Below, one piece after another: positions 1 through 8,499 of a stretch of 64,000 nucleotides of DNA (position 1 is its first letter; every line of letters begins with the position of its first letter). The translations under genes were made by a program, and so were the position numbers. Below the pieces are notes generated by a model. That model was not told the origin of the DNA and ran no database searches. It saw only the letters and a program-made list of their open reading frames with translations. Origin of the DNA: an uncultured Pelagibacteraceae bacterium (lineage in GTDB: Bacteria; Pseudomonadota; Alphaproteobacteria; Pelagibacterales; Pelagibacteraceae); assembly GCA_902558705.1 (NCBI GenBank), contig CACEEW010000001.1:1-64000 (forward strand), read 5' to 3'.

Positions 1-2
1 TT

Positions 3-1013
3 AAAAAGTTTAATAGATATTCCTTACCGAACAATTGTAATAGGTATATAGATTTTTTAAAATTAATTTTTTGGTCCTTAAATTTTTCTATTAAAAATAA
101 AGCTAATTTTAATTATATTTTATTTCATTTTTTTAAAATTTATTTTAGAAATCACTCAATCTTTCTTAACATAGAGGCAAAATTTTTAATTCAGGAAAGA
201 TATAATTTTACTTCTCCAATTAAAAATGAAATATTTAAAGCTTATGGCGGTATTCTTTCTACAGTTGTTCAGAGAAATATTTTCCAAAGAAATGGTCCTG
301 GGATGTTTATTTATTCAGACGTGATTTTTTCTTTAGGTGAAGAAACTTGTAAAATTTTAGAGGATTTAGATGGAGAAGTTAAGGAAATTCATCCTGTTGG
401 ATCTTTATTTATGGAAAAAAATTATTTTGATAGACCAAATTCATCAATAAATCCCAGTAAAATTCATGCATATGATTTATTGGTGGTGGCAGCCCCACAT
501 GTTTGGGATTTTATTTCTGGCTATGAGAGATACTATGATGATTATTATTTGCACTTTGAATGGATTAAAAAATTTGCAATCGAAAATCCTGATCTAAAAA
601 TCGGCATCAAACATAAAAATAAATTAGAAAATCCAAAAGAACTTAAAATTTTTGAAAAGATTGATAATGTATTCCACTTGATTGATGAAACAAAATGGAA
701 AGATACTTATCTTTTTGCAAAAAATGCAAAATCAATTTGCACTTGGAGCTCAACTCTAGGTCATGAATTTTTATCTATTCAAAAAGAGTGTTATTATGTT
801 GATCCGGATTATAACAATCAATCATTTTTACCCAATTATGATTTTTATAAACCGATAAGACTTAATACGTATGAAAAATTTGTGAATACAATTAAAAGTC
901 AAATTAGGGGTGAAAAAAATATGTCAGTTTTAAATAATTCTAATAAGTTTTGTTTAAGTAGCGAAAATGTAAGTCAAAAAATAGCAAAATTTTTTCAAGA
1001 TAGATTAAAGTGA
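3..1013 (+). CDS. Surface-carbohydrate biosynthesis protein, GT-B-like (5' end outside window)
   Basis: The reading frame is open from the first complete codon at base 3 to the stop at 1011-1013, with no start needed inside the window, so this is the 3' part of a longer gene. The ATG at 303 lies in the middle of continuous coding sequence and is not the real start. The C-terminal half has the look of a GT-B transferase or CDP-glycerol-transferase-like protein: alternating hydrophobic strands such as LLVVAAPHVW and a Ser-rich loop (TWSSTLGHEF) near the end, where these families bind phosphate or nucleotide. I do not recognise a specific family. It overlaps the next glycosyltransferase by 4 bases, so it very likely works in the same surface-glycan pathway. 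Confidence 0.6.
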   Translation, partial: KKFNRYSLPNNCNRYIDFLKLIFWSLNFSIKNKANFNYILFHFFKIYFRNHSIFLNIEAKFLIQERYNFTSPIKNEIFKAYGGILSTVVQRNIFQRNGPGMFIYSDVIFSLGEETCKILEDLDGEVKEIHPVGSLFMEKNYFDRPNSSINPSKIHAYDLLVVAAPHVWDFISGYERYYDDYYLHFEWIKKFAIENPDLKIGIKHKNKLENPKELKIFEKIDNVFHLIDETKWKDTYLFAKNAKSICTWSSTLGHEFLSIQKECYYVDPDYNNQSFLPNYDFYKPIRLNTYEKFVNTIKSQIRGEKNMSVLNNSNKFCLSSENVSQKIAKFFQDRLK

Positions 1014-2011
1014 AAAACTTATTTGTAATTACAAATGACAGTTTAGACAAAAAAAAAAATTATTTATTCACTAATAGTTCTGACTTAGAAAATATTCTGG
1101 GAGCGTTTCAAAAAAAAGCAATCTTTATATTATGTAGGAAATTTAAGACTAAAAAAAATTTTAAATTTAAAGAAAATAAAATTAAAATTATTAATTTTTT
1201 TAAATTTTTAAGAGATGCAAAAGAAAACGATAAAATTTTATTTATTTCAATTACACCTTTTAACTTTATCAATTTAATTCTTTTAAAAATTTTTTTAAAA
1301 AAAAAAATTGATACTTATCTATATTTAAGAAGTGATGGATTTAAAGAATATAAGATAAAATTTAAACTTTTTGGATATTTTTTTTATGGTCTGATGTTTG
1401 TTTTCTTCAAAAAGTTTACAAAAATAATATCTTGTTCAAAGCATTTTAGTCATGTGAAGAAATATACTTATGTAGATCCTTCAAAAATTGATAAAAATTG
1501 GTTAATTAATCGAGTTAAACCAAAATTGGCTCAAATAAAACTTCTTTATATTGGAAGAATGAAAAAAGAAAAAGGAATTTTTTCTTTAATAAATTTATTG
1601 AAAAATACACCAATTAAGTATCAATTAACAATTTTAGGCTCGAAATATAATAATATTATAAAAGCAAATGAAAATTTAATTATTTATAAAAAAGAACTAT
1701 ATGATCATAAAAAAATTAAAAAATATTATGATAATTGTAATCTATTTGTTCTGCCATCATACACTGAGGGTAATCCTCAAGTAATAAAGGAGAGTTTTGC
1801 GAGACAAAGACCTGTTATTGTTTTTGAGGATTTAAACTTCTTATCAAAACAATACAAAGGCATCATTGTAAGTAAAAGAAATAAAAAAAACTTACATGCT
1901 TCTATAAAAAATATTTTTAAAAATTATAATTATTTTTATCATTTATCAAAAAAAAATAAAATAGTTCTAAAAGAAAATTTTCAAAAAAATATAAGAAGTA
2001 TAATTTTTTAA
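1010..2011 (+). CDS. Glycosyltransferase family 4 (GT-B)
   Basis: Predicted cytoplasmic glycosyltransferase of 333 residues that moves a sugar from a nucleotide-sugar to a growing surface glycan. The C-terminal half carries the GT4 signature: a strand LLYIGRMKKEKG near residue 180 opening the second Rossmann domain, and an E-x7-E motif (E253 and E261, in TEGNPQVIKE) that contacts the donor. The start is a GTG overlapping the stop of the previous gene by 4 bases, indicating translational coupling. The gene is very Lys/Asn/Ile rich and includes an A11 tract around 1297-1307 without loss of frame. It converges on the CMP-transferase-like gene and shares the TTAA of its stop codon with it. Donor and acceptor cannot be told from sequence. 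Confidence 0.8.
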   Translation: MKNLFVITNDSLDKKKNYLFTNSSDLENILGAFQKKAIFILCRKFKTKKNFKFKENKIKIINFFKFLRDAKENDKILFISITPFNFINLILLKIFLKKKIDTYLYLRSDGFKEYKIKFKLFGYFFYGLMFVFFKKFTKIISCSKHFSHVKKYTYVDPSKIDKNWLINRVKPKLAQIKLLYIGRMKKEKGIFSLINLLKNTPIKYQLTILGSKYNNIIKANENLIIYKKELYDHKKIKKYYDNCNLFVLPSYTEGNPQVIKESFARQRPVIVFEDLNFLSKQYKGIIVSKRNKKNLHASIKNIFKNYNYFYHLSKKNKIVLKENFQKNIRSIIF

Positions 2012-2712
2012 TTCTTTAAAAATTTTTTTAATAAAACCCTTAGTATGCTTATGTCATCTTGATCATGAACATCAAATGTTCTATTAACAATTAAAGGAAA
2101 TACTCTTTTACCCATAAATTTCCAAGGTTCATCCCCATTTTGTTTTTTTATTGAAGATGATCTTATTGCCCAAAAATTATGACATAAAAAATAACTTGCA
2201 GGTAAATATTGTCTATTTGAAGAAATTTTTTTTTTAGAACTTATGAAAGACTTTAAAAATTTTCCCTTTTTAATTTTTGCCCTATAAGGATTATGGTCAT
2301 TATAAGAATAAGAGGGAATAACAGAGGAAAATTTTTTATTTTCCTTTAGTATATTTATACTTTTTTTAATCCAAGAACTTTTAATCATTGGTGCATTTGC
2401 TAATAAAATAATTAAAATATCTGGATAATAACCATCATCATTAATAAAATTTAAAGCATGATTTATTACATCTATATGAAGTGTATTTTTTTTGGATAAA
2501 TTCCTAGGTCTTTTTATTTTTTTATATCCTAATTTAGAAGCATAATTTAGAATTTTATTATCTTCACTAGAAACGTAATATCTATCTATTTCTTTACATT
2601 TTTTCGCCTCAAAGCAAGAATAATGCATTAGTGGTTTGCCTAAAATTTTGATTAGATTTTTATTTTTTAGCTGGCTTGAGCCTTTGCCAGTTAAAATCGC
2701 TGCAATTTTCAT
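2008..2712 (-). CDS. CMP-sialic-acid/CMP-Kdo synthetase-like cytidylyltransferase
   Basis: A 234-residue protein of the acylneuraminate cytidylyltransferase family, which activates 3-deoxy-ulosonic acids (sialic acids, Kdo and relatives) with CTP before transfer. The N-terminus has the family fingerprint: a strand AAILTGKGSS, a KNKN segment and GKPLMHY, matching the usual x-x-x-GS-x-x-x-x-KN-x-x-x-x-x-GKPL pattern, with conserved DVINHAL and ILLANAPM segments downstream. The gene overlaps by 4 bases with the HpcH/HpaI-type aldolase upstream on the same strand, so the two are translated together. This suggests one makes and the other activates the same sugar acid. The actual substrate is unknown. 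Confidence 0.8.
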   Translation of the reverse strand: MKIAAILTGKGSSQLKNKNLIKILGKPLMHYSCFEAKKCKEIDRYYVSSEDNKILNYASKLGYKKIKRPRNLSKKNTLHIDVINHALNFINDDGYYPDILIILLANAPMIKSSWIKKSINILKENKKFSSVIPSYSYNDHNPYRAKIKKGKFLKSFISSKKKISSNRQYLPASYFLCHNFWAIRSSSIKKQNGDEPWKFMGKRVFPLIVNRTFDVHDQDDISILRVLLKKFLKN

Positions 2713-3479
2713 GTTCTTTTATTTAATTGTGCAATTCTTTTTTTAAATCTTGGATTTTCAGTTTTTAAAAACATATAAGTATTAAATATTTTTTCAAATT
2801 TAAGTGCATCCTCTAGTGCTGTCATATCTTTAGAAAAATCATCGATATTAAATACAACTTTTCTTGTTTCAATTTTATTGATTTTTTTTAACAGACTTTT
2901 ATTTTGATTTAAAATCTCAAAAGTTTTTTTATCAACTGAACCACCAATAGTTATTTTGTTTTTTTTATTAGATTTTTTAATTTTTTTTATAAGATAATTT
3001 ATTAAACTAAATATTTTTTTTGAATTAGGTTTAATTTTTTTATCAAAAAAACTATTTGCCAAATCTGTTCTGCCAATTGTGTATCCTGTTATCTTATTTT
3101 TTGATATTTTCAAAATTTTATCTATTTCTTTTACTGAATTTATTGTTTCAATATTTATTTCTAGGTTTAAAGATTTTGGATTTTTAATTTCATTAGTCAT
3201 GTTTATAAATTTTAAAGCTGCAAAACCAGTTTCTACCATAGGGGCAACAACATATTGAGATCCAATTCTGATTGATTGGATATAATCATTTTTAGCTTCA
3301 GCACCACCTATTTTTATTTTATGGTTGAGGTTAAATTTATTACAAATTTTTTGTATAAATTTAGCTTCTTCAATCGTTGATCCCTCAGCTTCAAATTCAG
3401 TTTTAAGTCCAAAAATTTTATATTTATTTTTTAACTTTTTGACATTTTGTATAAGGCTATTAGTAATTTTTTTATTCAT
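2709..3479 (-). CDS. HpcH/HpaI aldolase/citrate lyase family protein
   Basis: A 256-residue TIM-barrel protein of the metal-dependent pyruvate/oxaloacetate aldolase family. The expected active-site positions are present: a Glu in INIETI (E111), an Asp in TIGRTDLA (D139) replacing the usual IGPNDLA/IGPADLS, and a conserved Arg (R71) in QSIRIGS. Known relatives split or form carbon-carbon bonds using a pyruvate-type enolate. Lying directly in front of a CMP-sugar-acid synthetase gene, it could build a 3-deoxy-ulosonate by aldol addition; that role is inference. It is divergent from the HisC-like aminotransferase across a 91-base gap (3480-3570), which must hold promoters for both sides. Confidence 0.75.
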   Translation of the reverse strand: MNKKITNSLIQNVKKLKNKYKIFGLKTEFEAEGSTIEEAKFIQKICNKFNLNHKIKIGGAEAKNDYIQSIRIGSQYVVAPMVETGFAALKFINMTNEIKNPKSLNLEINIETINSVKEIDKILKISKNKITGYTIGRTDLANSFFDKKIKPNSKKIFSLINYLIKKIKKSNKKNKITIGGSVDKKTFEILNQNKSLLKKINKIETRKVVFNIDDFSKDMTALEDALKFEKIFNTYMFLKTENPRFKKRIAQLNKRT

Positions 3480-3570
3480 ATAATTTTGCTAAGGTAATTA
3501 CATAATTTATTAAAACTGTAAAGTTTTTTAGTTTTTTATGAATTATGTGGTAAATAATACTTAAAAACAA

Positions 3571-4632
3571 ATGAAATTTAATAAAAATCTAATCAACATT
3601 AAAAGAGATGGTGACTATAATTTTGATCGCTCTAAATTTTTGAGACTTGACAGAAATGAAAGAGTAATCCCTTATGAAAAAAAAGATTTATTAAAAGTTA
3701 GTAAAATAGTTAATGACTATTTTCTACAAGCTTATCCTTCTTACAAAATAGATCTCTTAAAAAAAATTTATTTAAAAAATAAATTGCACAAAAAAAAAAA
3801 TTATGATGTAACAATTACCCCTGGAGCAGACATAGCAATAAGATATATTTTTGAACTTTTTACTGATTGTAAAAATAAAAAAATATTATCAATTGACCCT
3901 ACTTACGGAATGGTTAATGTTTATGCAGATATCTTTAGATATAAAGTAAAAAAAATTCATGAGAAAAATTTAAAAGAATTTACTAATAAAAAGAATTACA
4001 ATGATATACAGTTTGTATATTTGGCAAATCCAAACAATCCATCTGGTGAAAATATTAAGACAGACATATTACATAAAATTCTTAATATATGCGTAGAAAA
4101 AAAAATTTTGCTTATTTTAGATGAGGTATATATAGATTATTCATCTCAAAAGTCGTTTTTAAAAGAAATTAAAAATAAAATAAATAATATTTTAATTTTA
4201 AGATCTTTTTCAAAATCAATTGGATTAGCAGGTTTAAGAGTAGGATATGTAATAGGATCAAAAAAAAACATTAGAATATTTAATTCAACTAGACCACCTC
4301 ATGATACAAGTTATTTATCAATTAAAATAGCCAATTTTTTATATGATGGAGAAAAAAAATATCTACAACAAATAAAGAAGTCTAGAAAATTTGTCGTTGA
4401 ATTTTGTAAAAAAAATCAATTAAAGTATAAAATGACTAATGCAAATTTTTTTCATTTATATTTTGATAAACAAAAAATAAAAAATATTTTTTTTAAATTA
4501 AAAAAGAATAAAATTTTAGTTAAATCGAATTATTTAGGAAGTTTAGTTAAAACAGACCAAAGCATTAGAATTACACTAGGAAGTAAAGATCAAATGAAAT
4601 TTTTTTTCAAAAATCTAATGAAAGTGCTTTAA
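3571..4632 (+). CDS. PLP-dependent class I/II aminotransferase (HisC-like)
   Basis: A fold-type I aminotransferase of 353 residues, similar in length and layout to histidinol-phosphate aminotransferase. Visible landmarks are LANPNNPSGENI, the PLP-contacting Asp in LILDEVYIDY (D184) and the Schiff-base lysine in RSFSKSIGLAGLRVGY (K215). It lies in a surface-glycan region, not a histidine operon, and is followed 6 bases later by a Gfo/Idh oxidoreductase, so it more likely aminates a sugar-derived or small keto compound. Similar HisC-like enzymes occur in phosphonate and unusual-amine pathways; the substrate here cannot be assigned. Confidence 0.8.
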   Translation: MKFNKNLINIKRDGDYNFDRSKFLRLDRNERVIPYEKKDLLKVSKIVNDYFLQAYPSYKIDLLKKIYLKNKLHKKKNYDVTITPGADIAIRYIFELFTDCKNKKILSIDPTYGMVNVYADIFRYKVKKIHEKNLKEFTNKKNYNDIQFVYLANPNNPSGENIKTDILHKILNICVEKKILLILDEVYIDYSSQKSFLKEIKNKINNILILRSFSKSIGLAGLRVGYVIGSKKNIRIFNSTRPPHDTSYLSIKIANFLYDGEKKYLQQIKKSRKFVVEFCKKNQLKYKMTNANFFHLYFDKQKIKNIFFKLKKNKILVKSNYLGSLVKTDQSIRITLGSKDQMKFFFKNLMKVL

Positions 4633-4638
4633 TTTAAA

Positions 4639-5706
4639 ATGATTAAAATTGGTATTTTAGGTTTAGGCAGAATTGCAGGACACCATGTGAAAGCTATTTT
4701 AAAAAATAAAAAAATTAAAATTGTTGCAGCTTGTGACTTAAATTTTATTAAGAGAGATAGTTTTTCGAAAAAACATAGAGTGAAATGTTACTCACATTAT
4801 GATTTGATGCTTAGAGCACATCCGGAGATTGATATTGTTGCAATAATGAGTCCGTCAGGTATGCATTTTGAGCATGCTTTGAAAATTTTGAATAAATTTC
4901 AAAAACATTTAATAATAGAAAAACCAACAACTTTGAGAACATCAAATTTAAAAAAAATCTTTAAAACTGCGGAGAAATTAAAAAGAAAAATTTATCCTGT
5001 ATATCAAAACAGAAATAATAAGTGTGTGATAAAATTAAAAGAGGAGATTAATAGAGGAAAGCTAGGAAAGATAAAAATTGCCAATTTGACACTTAGATGG
5101 TGTAGACCACAAAGATATTATAATTTGGCGGAGTGGAGAGGTACTTTTTCACATGACGGTGGAGCAGCAACACAGCAAGGGATACATTACCTTGATTTGT
5201 TAAGATATTTAGCTGGCGATTTAAAAAATGTTTTATGTAAGATGAAAACTTATGGAGCTCAAATTGAGGTTGAAGATACAGCAATTGGTATATTCGATTT
5301 GAACTCTGGTGGTGTTGGCTCTTTTGAAATTACTACCTCGGCCCGTCCAAGAGATTTTGAGGCAACGATATCTTTAATTGGGTCAAAAGGAGTTGCCAAA
5401 ATTGGGGGGTTAGCCTCAAATAAATTATTGGAATTTTCACCAGAACCAAAATTATGTAAAAAATTTAGTGAAAAAATTAGTGATGCATATGGTTTAGGGC
5501 ATTATAAAATATATAATGATGTTTATTTAGATTTTACTAATAAAAAAAGTTATCCTTTAAAAAAAGAAGATTGTATAAAGACAATTCAATTATTAAATTC
5601 TCTTTACATATCTAGTGAAAAAAATAAAAGGGTTGCAATCAATTCTTGTAATGATTCTGTAAAACTTGGTAGGAGAAATTTAAAAATATCAAAAATATAT
5701 AAGTAA
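4639..5706 (+). CDS. Gfo/Idh/MocA family NAD(P)-dependent oxidoreductase
   Basis: A 355-residue sugar-type dehydrogenase. Residues 1-120 form the Rossmann domain, starting with GILGLGRIAGHHV, and the family EKP motif (E94-K95-P96) follows. The C-terminal alpha/beta domain contains the conserved region GGAATQQGIHYLDLLRYL, in which the His-x-x-Asp pair is part of the active site. Members oxidise or reduce hydroxyls of sugars and nucleotide sugars, often making a keto group for an aminotransferase. It sits directly behind the HisC-like aminotransferase, which fits such a pairing. The substrate is unknown. Confidence 0.85.
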   Translation: MIKIGILGLGRIAGHHVKAILKNKKIKIVAACDLNFIKRDSFSKKHRVKCYSHYDLMLRAHPEIDIVAIMSPSGMHFEHALKILNKFQKHLIIEKPTTLRTSNLKKIFKTAEKLKRKIYPVYQNRNNKCVIKLKEEINRGKLGKIKIANLTLRWCRPQRYYNLAEWRGTFSHDGGAATQQGIHYLDLLRYLAGDLKNVLCKMKTYGAQIEVEDTAIGIFDLNSGGVGSFEITTSARPRDFEATISLIGSKGVAKIGGLASNKLLEFSPEPKLCKKFSEKISDAYGLGHYKIYNDVYLDFTNKKSYPLKKEDCIKTIQLLNSLYISSEKNKRVAINSCNDSVKLGRRNLKISKIYK

Positions 5707-5724
5707 TTCTTTTTTTACGTTTTT

Positions 5725-6306
5725 TTAAAACTTTACAAATTCCGTATTTCTTTTAATTATTTTTTTTATTTCATTTCTATTTTTATTTTTCAAATATTTT
5801 TTAAATACCTTTATAAGAATTTCACAGTCTTCTATCGCGTTATGGGCTCTTTTATTTTTTTCATTTTCTTTAAAATAAAATTCAGTGTCAGTATCACCTA
5901 AAATTTTTCTTAGATTAATAAACTTTACATTGATACCAATTTTTTTATTAATAAATTTTTTATAGTTCATCTTCATTATTTTAAGATCATCACCATTACT
6001 TAAAAAAACATTATCTTTTTTTAAAATAGGTATAATTTTTTTTATTCTTTTTGAAAAGATATCACCATTTTTATTTAAAAATTTTTGAGTAATTTTTGTT
6101 AATTTAATCAGTCTTTTTGGAATTTTTTGTTCTGTTTTAAAATAAATATTTGTTTTTATTTTTTTACTTGATTCTGTGCTGAATTGGATACATCCAAGTT
6201 GAAAAATTTCTGGGTATAAGATTTTTTGAAATTTTATTAAATTTTTGTAGCTAGACTTTGCATTTGATAAAGAAAAATATTCTAGATCAATTACAGCAAA
6301 TTTCAT
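5725..6306 (-). CDS. DEDDh-type 3'-5' exonuclease-like protein
   Basis: A 193-residue protein with the three Exo motifs of the DnaQ/oligoribonuclease superfamily: Exo I in VIDLEYF (D7 and E9), an Exo II-like segment LSNGDDLKIM, and Exo III in HNAIEDCEIL (His and Asp four residues apart). These residues bind two metal ions for hydrolysing nucleic acid from a 3' end. It overlaps the kinase/nucleotidyltransferase fusion gene by 4 bases and so is translated with it. That partnership inside a glycan island is odd; the target could be RNA, DNA or a nucleotide-linked compound. The fold is reasonably certain, the job is not. Confidence 0.7.
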   Translation of the reverse strand: MKFAVIDLEYFSLSNAKSSYKNLIKFQKILYPEIFQLGCIQFSTESSKKIKTNIYFKTEQKIPKRLIKLTKITQKFLNKNGDIFSKRIKKIIPILKKDNVFLSNGDDLKIMKMNYKKFINKKIGINVKFINLRKILGDTDTEFYFKENEKNKRAHNAIEDCEILIKVFKKYLKNKNRNEIKKIIKRNTEFVKF

Positions 6307-7070
6307 AATTTCTTTAATTTTCTTAATTTTTGTCTGATTTTTGTTGCGGAAATTTTTTCAATTTTTTTCCCTAAATTTACTTTTTGGATCTTGTATCCAA
6401 CTGTTCTACCATAAATTATATTTGTTATATTTGGTACTTTTGAAATTTTATATCTTGATTTAAAATCTACTAAATCTTGATTGATATTCTTTTTTACTTG
6501 ATTATAAGTGTATGGATTGTCATTTACACCATGGACATCTCTAACTAATACATTTACTTGACCAGTTATCATTATTGATTTTTCAAATAATTTTCTATGC
6601 CCTTCATGCCATGGTTGCCATCTTCCCAACATTTGCACTGTAGGTTTTTTATTGTCCCATCTGTACGGTTTCAACTTATCTATTAATTTGATTAAGTTTA
6701 AGTTTATATTTTTTTCATTAATTCTTAAATGATATTTTTTTGGTGGCCTAAATAATTTATTCATCGATTTAAAACGTCCTTTTTGAATAGTGTCCATCCA
6801 TACAATTATATTTGGTTTAAAAATATCTATTTGTTTTTTTAAAGGACAGACGAAATCTGCAACCACAATTTTTTTTTTTGAGAGTTGAGCCAATTTTTTC
6901 ATTCTTTTTACTTGTCTTATTATGCCCTGTTCACTGAAGTCCCAATCATTATATTTTCCTCTGATTTTATCAGCATTTAACCATTCAGCATTTATAATTT
7001 TTGAAAATCTTTTAGCCAAGTAAGTTTTACCTGAACCCGGAAGACCCATAATTAAAATTTTTTTTTTCAA
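6303..7070 (-). CDS. Fusion of CysC-like P-loop kinase and HxGH nucleotidyltransferase
   Basis: A 255-residue two-domain protein. Residues 1-135 resemble adenylylsulfate kinase: Walker A GLPGSGKT (9-16), LNADKIR in place of LDGDNVR, and a DFSEQGIIRQVKRM stretch matching the CysC region after it. Residues 143-250 are a small nucleotidyltransferase with GRWQPWHEGH (HxGH, H155 and H158) and a C-terminal ISATKIR motif (240-246), as in NadM, TagD and RibF-type enzymes. No full ATP sulfurylase domain is present. A likely reading is phosphorylation followed by NMP transfer to make an activated building block for the surface glycan, but the substrate is not visible. It is cotranscribed with the exonuclease gene. 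Confidence 0.7.
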   Translation of the reverse strand: MKKKILIMGLPGSGKTYLAKRFSKIINAEWLNADKIRGKYNDWDFSEQGIIRQVKRMKKLAQLSKKKIVVADFVCPLKKQIDIFKPNIIVWMDTIQKGRFKSMNKLFRPPKKYHLRINEKNINLNLIKLIDKLKPYRWDNKKPTVQMLGRWQPWHEGHRKLFEKSIMITGQVNVLVRDVHGVNDNPYTYNQVKKNINQDLVDFKSRYKISKVPNITNIIYGRTVGYKIQKVNLGKKIEKISATKIRQKLRKLKKL

Positions 7071-7230
7071 TTGAAAGTATATTTTTTTTAAATAGGTGGT
7101 TTTTTATATATGTTTTTTTATATTTATCAATACTTTGAGATTTTTAAAATCAAAGACATTTAATTGCCTAATTTTTTTAATATAAGTTAAAAGATTAATC
7201 AAATTTGGAATATTATATTATTGAAATAAC

Positions 7231-8499
7231 ATGGAAAATTTTAAAAATTCTATAAATATTCAATTCTTATTTCTAAGTATAATTTTTCTTTTACCAATTT
7301 TGCTAACCTCAGGTATTGCTGTTGCAGAGGTTTTTTTATTTTTTTTTACTTTTTATGGCGTATATAAAATTCTTACTGAGAAAAAATTTTATTTAGTAAA
7401 AAATAAAGAAATTATTTTTTTATTCATATTTTCTTTCTATATAGCCATTAATTCTATCGTTAATAATGTAAATGTTGATAAGTATTCTTCAATTTTTTTT
7501 TTTAGACACGTTTTTTTAGTCATTTCAATTATCTATATTTATGAAAAATGTTATCAAGATCATAAAAAAGTTATCAAACTTTTATATTTATTTTTTATTA
7601 TTTTATTTACAGATAGTTTAATTCAGTTTTTTTTAGGGAAAAATATATTAGGTTATGTCACGATAAATAATAGAGTTTCTAGTTTTTTTGGCGATGATTT
7701 GATTTTAGGTAGTTTTTTAATTTCTTTTTTTCCAATAATATTAATATTTGTTTTATCAAATAAAAATTTATTATGTAAAGATATTTTTTTTGGTTTTTAT
7801 TTTTTTACTATTTTTTTATCAGGTGAAAGAAGAGCTTTCATAATATTTTTGTTATCCATACTATTTATAATAATTTTTTCAAAAGATACTAGAAAACTTA
7901 TTTTTAAAAGTTTAACAATATTTATATCTCTAATTTTAATTAATTCATTTATCATTAAAGGCACTTTTGATCCATTAAATAGAATTTTTATTAAAACTTA
8001 TAATGAAACAATTAATTATAATAAAAAAGCTGAGATTAATAATCATCTAATTTCTGAAAATAAAAGAAAAATTATTATTTTTAGTCATGAGCATACTGAG
8101 CATTATAGATTGGCGATACATTTAATAAAACAAAAACCAATATTCGGCCATGGCCCCAAAGGTTTCAGAGACTATTGTAGGGGAGTAAAATATGACTCAG
8201 AATTTGGAATGTGCACGACTCATCCCCATCATCTTTTATTACAGATAATTGTTGAATTAGGTATAATTGGGTTAATATTTTATTTATTTGCAGCATTTTA
8301 TGTTATTAAAAACTTTATTAATTTATTAAAATTTAATAATAGAAATAATACCCCAGCAATTTTAATGACCTTAGCTTTAGTAAATATTTTTATACCTGTA
8401 GTTCCTAGTGGAAATTTTTTCAATAATGGAAATTTAATGCTGTGTTTTTACTCTATTGGTCTTTATTTATATTTTTATAAATTTAATTTTAGGAGTTAG
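7231..8499 (+). CDS. O-antigen ligase/polymerase family membrane protein (Wzy/WaaL-like)
   Basis: A 422-residue polytopic membrane protein with about ten to twelve hydrophobic helices and a large hydrophilic loop near residues 255-330. The loop and following helix hold the WaaL/Wzy-C type segment IFGHGPKGFRDYC and a CTTHPHHLLLQIIVELG stretch, typical of O-antigen ligases and polymerases that act on undecaprenyl-linked glycans at the periplasmic face. It opens the rightward glycan operon and is followed without any spacer by the WecA-like gene. The 160 bases before it (7071-7230) are very AT-rich and hold an imperfect AT hairpin around 7132-7155; I see no convincing promoter there. Confidence 0.8.
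   Translation: MENFKNSINIQFLFLSIIFLLPILLTSGIAVAEVFLFFFTFYGVYKILTEKKFYLVKNKEIIFLFIFSFYIAINSIVNNVNVDKYSSIFFFRHVFLVISIIYIYEKCYQDHKKVIKLLYLFFIILFTDSLIQFFLGKNILGYVTINNRVSSFFGDDLILGSFLISFFPIILIFVLSNKNLLCKDIFFGFYFFTIFLSGERRAFIIFLLSILFIIIFSKDTRKLIFKSLTIFISLILINSFIIKGTFDPLNRIFIKTYNETINYNKKAEINNHLISENKRKIIIFSHEHTEHYRLAIHLIKQKPIFGHGPKGFRDYCRGVKYDSEFGMCTTHPHHLLLQIIVELGIIGLIFYLFAAFYVIKNFINLLKFNNRNNTPAILMTLALVNIFIPVVPSGNFFNNGNLMLCFYSIGLYLYFYKFNFRS

Noticed and set aside
303-1013. ATG at 303 as the start of the first gene
   Set aside because: The same frame is open with protein-like composition back to base 3, so the ATG is internal and the gene begins before the window.
7132-7155. Imperfect hairpin in the 160-base gap before the O-antigen ligase gene
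   Set aside because: AT-only stem with a bulge and no U-tract; chance is likely in such AT-rich DNA.
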